Made by a program: the position numbers and the translations under genes
Notes under the pieces: model-generated
The model's input: the letters and a program-made list of their open reading frames with translations, nothing else
Databases searched by the model: none
What the model was told of the DNA's origin: nothing
Shown here: positions 5,165 through 6,112 of the stretch, piece by piece
Layout of the letters: every line of letters starts with the position of its first letter
How positions within the stretch are numbered: position 1 is the first letter of the stretch
NCBI GenBank assembly: GCA_947174955.1
Contig: CAMWKX010000082.1
Coordinates: forward strand, 1-6,112
Reading direction: 5' to 3'
DNA from: an uncultured Clostridia bacterium
GTDB lineage: Bacteria > Bacillota > Clostridia > Christensenellales > Borkfalkiaceae
DNA: 6,112 nucleotides

Positions 5165-6112
5165 CTTTTAATCGCGCCCCCTTCGATCATTATCTTGTTC
5201 ACGTCTTTGCCGTACAGCACGCGCTCGGCGTGGGTGCAGGTTATAATGGTCTGCAACCCGTCCGTGCGCCCCACCAGCTTTTTGCGGCGGGGAAGGTCGA
5301 GTTCGCTCATAACGTCGTCTAAAATGAGCACGGGATATTCGCCGCACGCCTCCTTGAACACGTTGACCTCGGCAAGCTTGATTGCAAGCGCCGCCGTTCT
5401 CGTCTGCCCCTGCGAAGCAAAATTTTTGGCGTCCGCGCCGTTAATCGTAATGTCAAGATCGTCGCGGTGCGGTCCGCTCACGGTGTAGCCCAAACGGATA
5501 TCACGCTCGTAGTTGTTGGAAAGCTCGTCGAAGAGCCGTTTTTCAAGCTCCTCTTCGCCCCCCTTGTACTTCTTTTCGGGCGCGATTAAAAGCTCCTCCG
5601 CGCCGTCGGTAAGATAGGCGTGCGCCTCGGCGGCAAGCGGCGACAGTCTGGCAACGTATTCCGCACGCTTGCTCGCAACGACCGCCGCGTATTTGCACAG
5701 CTGCGCGTCCCACACGGGCAGAGTTTCGAAGACCATATTCAAATCGCGGTTCTTTAAAAGGTTGTTGCGCTGTTCTAAAATTTTATTGTAGCGGGAAAGC
5801 GCGACGAAGTACGGGCGGGACAACTGCGATATCGAAACGTTTAAAAATCTGCGCCTCTCGTCTGGTCCGTCCTGGATTAATCTGAGTTCCTGCGGCGAGA
5901 AAAAGACGGCGAAGATATTGCCCATTAAATCGGCGTTGCGCGTAATCTTATTGCCGTTGACCTTCACTTCGCGCCCGCCCTCGGTTATGTGCGCGGAAAT
6001 ACTCACTTCGCCGTAACGCCCCTCGCAAACGCAGGATATGTCGGCGGCGGTTTCTCCGCTTTTTATAAGCTGTTTTTCGCGGCGGGTGCGCGGCGAAGTA
6101 CCCGTGCAGAGG
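5161..6112 (-). CDS. recF: DNA replication and repair protein RecF, N-terminus beyond window
   Basis: RecF is an SMC-like ABC ATPase that, with RecO and RecR, loads RecA at single-strand gaps and stalled forks. The reading frame is open from the TGA at 5163-5161 to the right edge, showing 316 residues of a usual 360-370. The missing start (roughly 45-50 residues) would hold the Walker A loop. The first visible residues, CTGTSPRTRREKQLIKSGE, match the region just after it, so the GTG at 6006 is internal and not the start. Further on are VKVNGNKI, FFSPQELRLIQDGPDERRRFLN, LSRYNKILEQRN, YTVSGPHRDDL, the ABC signature SQGQTRTAALAIKLAE (near 5415) and Walker B YPVLILDDVMSELD (near 5320). The gene overlaps the PHP gene by ATGA and is not followed by gyrB, its usual neighbour in Bacillota. 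Its promoter and upstream neighbour are out of view. The identification is firm. Confidence 0.96.
   Translation of the reverse strand, partial: LCTGTSPRTRREKQLIKSGETAADISCVCEGRYGEVSISAHITEGGREVKVNGNKITRNADLMGNIFAVFFSPQELRLIQDGPDERRRFLNVSISQLSRPYFVALSRYNKILEQRNNLLKNRDLNMVFETLPVWDAQLCKYAAVVASKRAEYVARLSPLAAEAHAYLTDGAEELLIAPEKKYKGGEEELEKRLFDELSNNYERDIRLGYTVSGPHRDDLDITINGADAKNFASQGQTRTAALAIKLAEVNVFKEACGEYPVLILDDVMSELDLPRRKKLVGRTDGLQTIITCTHAERVLYGKDVNKIMIEGGAIKR

Noticed and set aside
5161..6006. RecF as a complete short protein starting at the GTG at 6006
   Set aside because: The same frame stays open to the window edge and the residues upstream match RecF, so the gene is cut by the window and not naturally shortened.
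1..6112. Mobile element, CRISPR array, toxin-antitoxin pair, tRNA or rRNA
   Set aside because: The window is filled end to end by six housekeeping-type genes with one short intergenic gap; no transposase, array, RNA gene or additional small gene fits.

Overview
The window is a compact, almost fully coding bacterial segment with every gene on the minus strand, so transcription runs from right to left. Read in that direction the order is: recF (5' end cut off by the right edge), a PHP-domain phosphoesterase of the TrpH/YciV type, a membrane-anchored VanW-family protein, an intergenic stretch of 84 bases, then plsX, rnc (RNase III) and the first 449 codons of smc (cut off by the left edge). The plsX-rnc-smc order, the YoaR-like VanW protein and the RecF type point to a Bacillota (Firmicutes) genome, most likely Clostridia, of middling to slightly high G+C. 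No species can be named from this window.

The genes fall into two transcription units. The upstream unit, recF-PHP-vanW, is joined by two 4-base stop/start overlaps (ATGA, then TTGA) and ends in a 10-bp hairpin that closes around the vanW stop codon and is followed by a U-rich run, a candidate terminator. Directly after it lies a good sigma-A-type promoter for plsX: a perfect extended -10 (TGaTATAAT), a 17-base spacer and a partial -35 (TTGTGT). The -10 is embedded in a perfect 8-bp-arm inverted repeat, and a second 6-bp-arm inverted repeat covers the -35. This looks like an operator. The downstream unit, plsX-rnc-smc, is also tightly coupled: plsX and rnc overlap by ATGA, and one base separates the rnc stop from the smc start.

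Functionally, the window combines recombination repair (RecF), nucleotide or RNA-end hydrolysis (PHP protein), cell envelope (VanW protein), phospholipid initiation (PlsX), dsRNA processing (RNase III) and chromosome condensation (SMC). Most of this is ordinary housekeeping. The points most worth a second look are the RNase III, in which one of the four metal-ligand positions (normally Asp) is Ser106; the palindromic promoter of plsX; and the placement of recF directly upstream of a PHP/VanW pair rather than next to gyrB. I found no mobile element, CRISPR array, tRNA or rRNA, and no evidence of a wholly new system.
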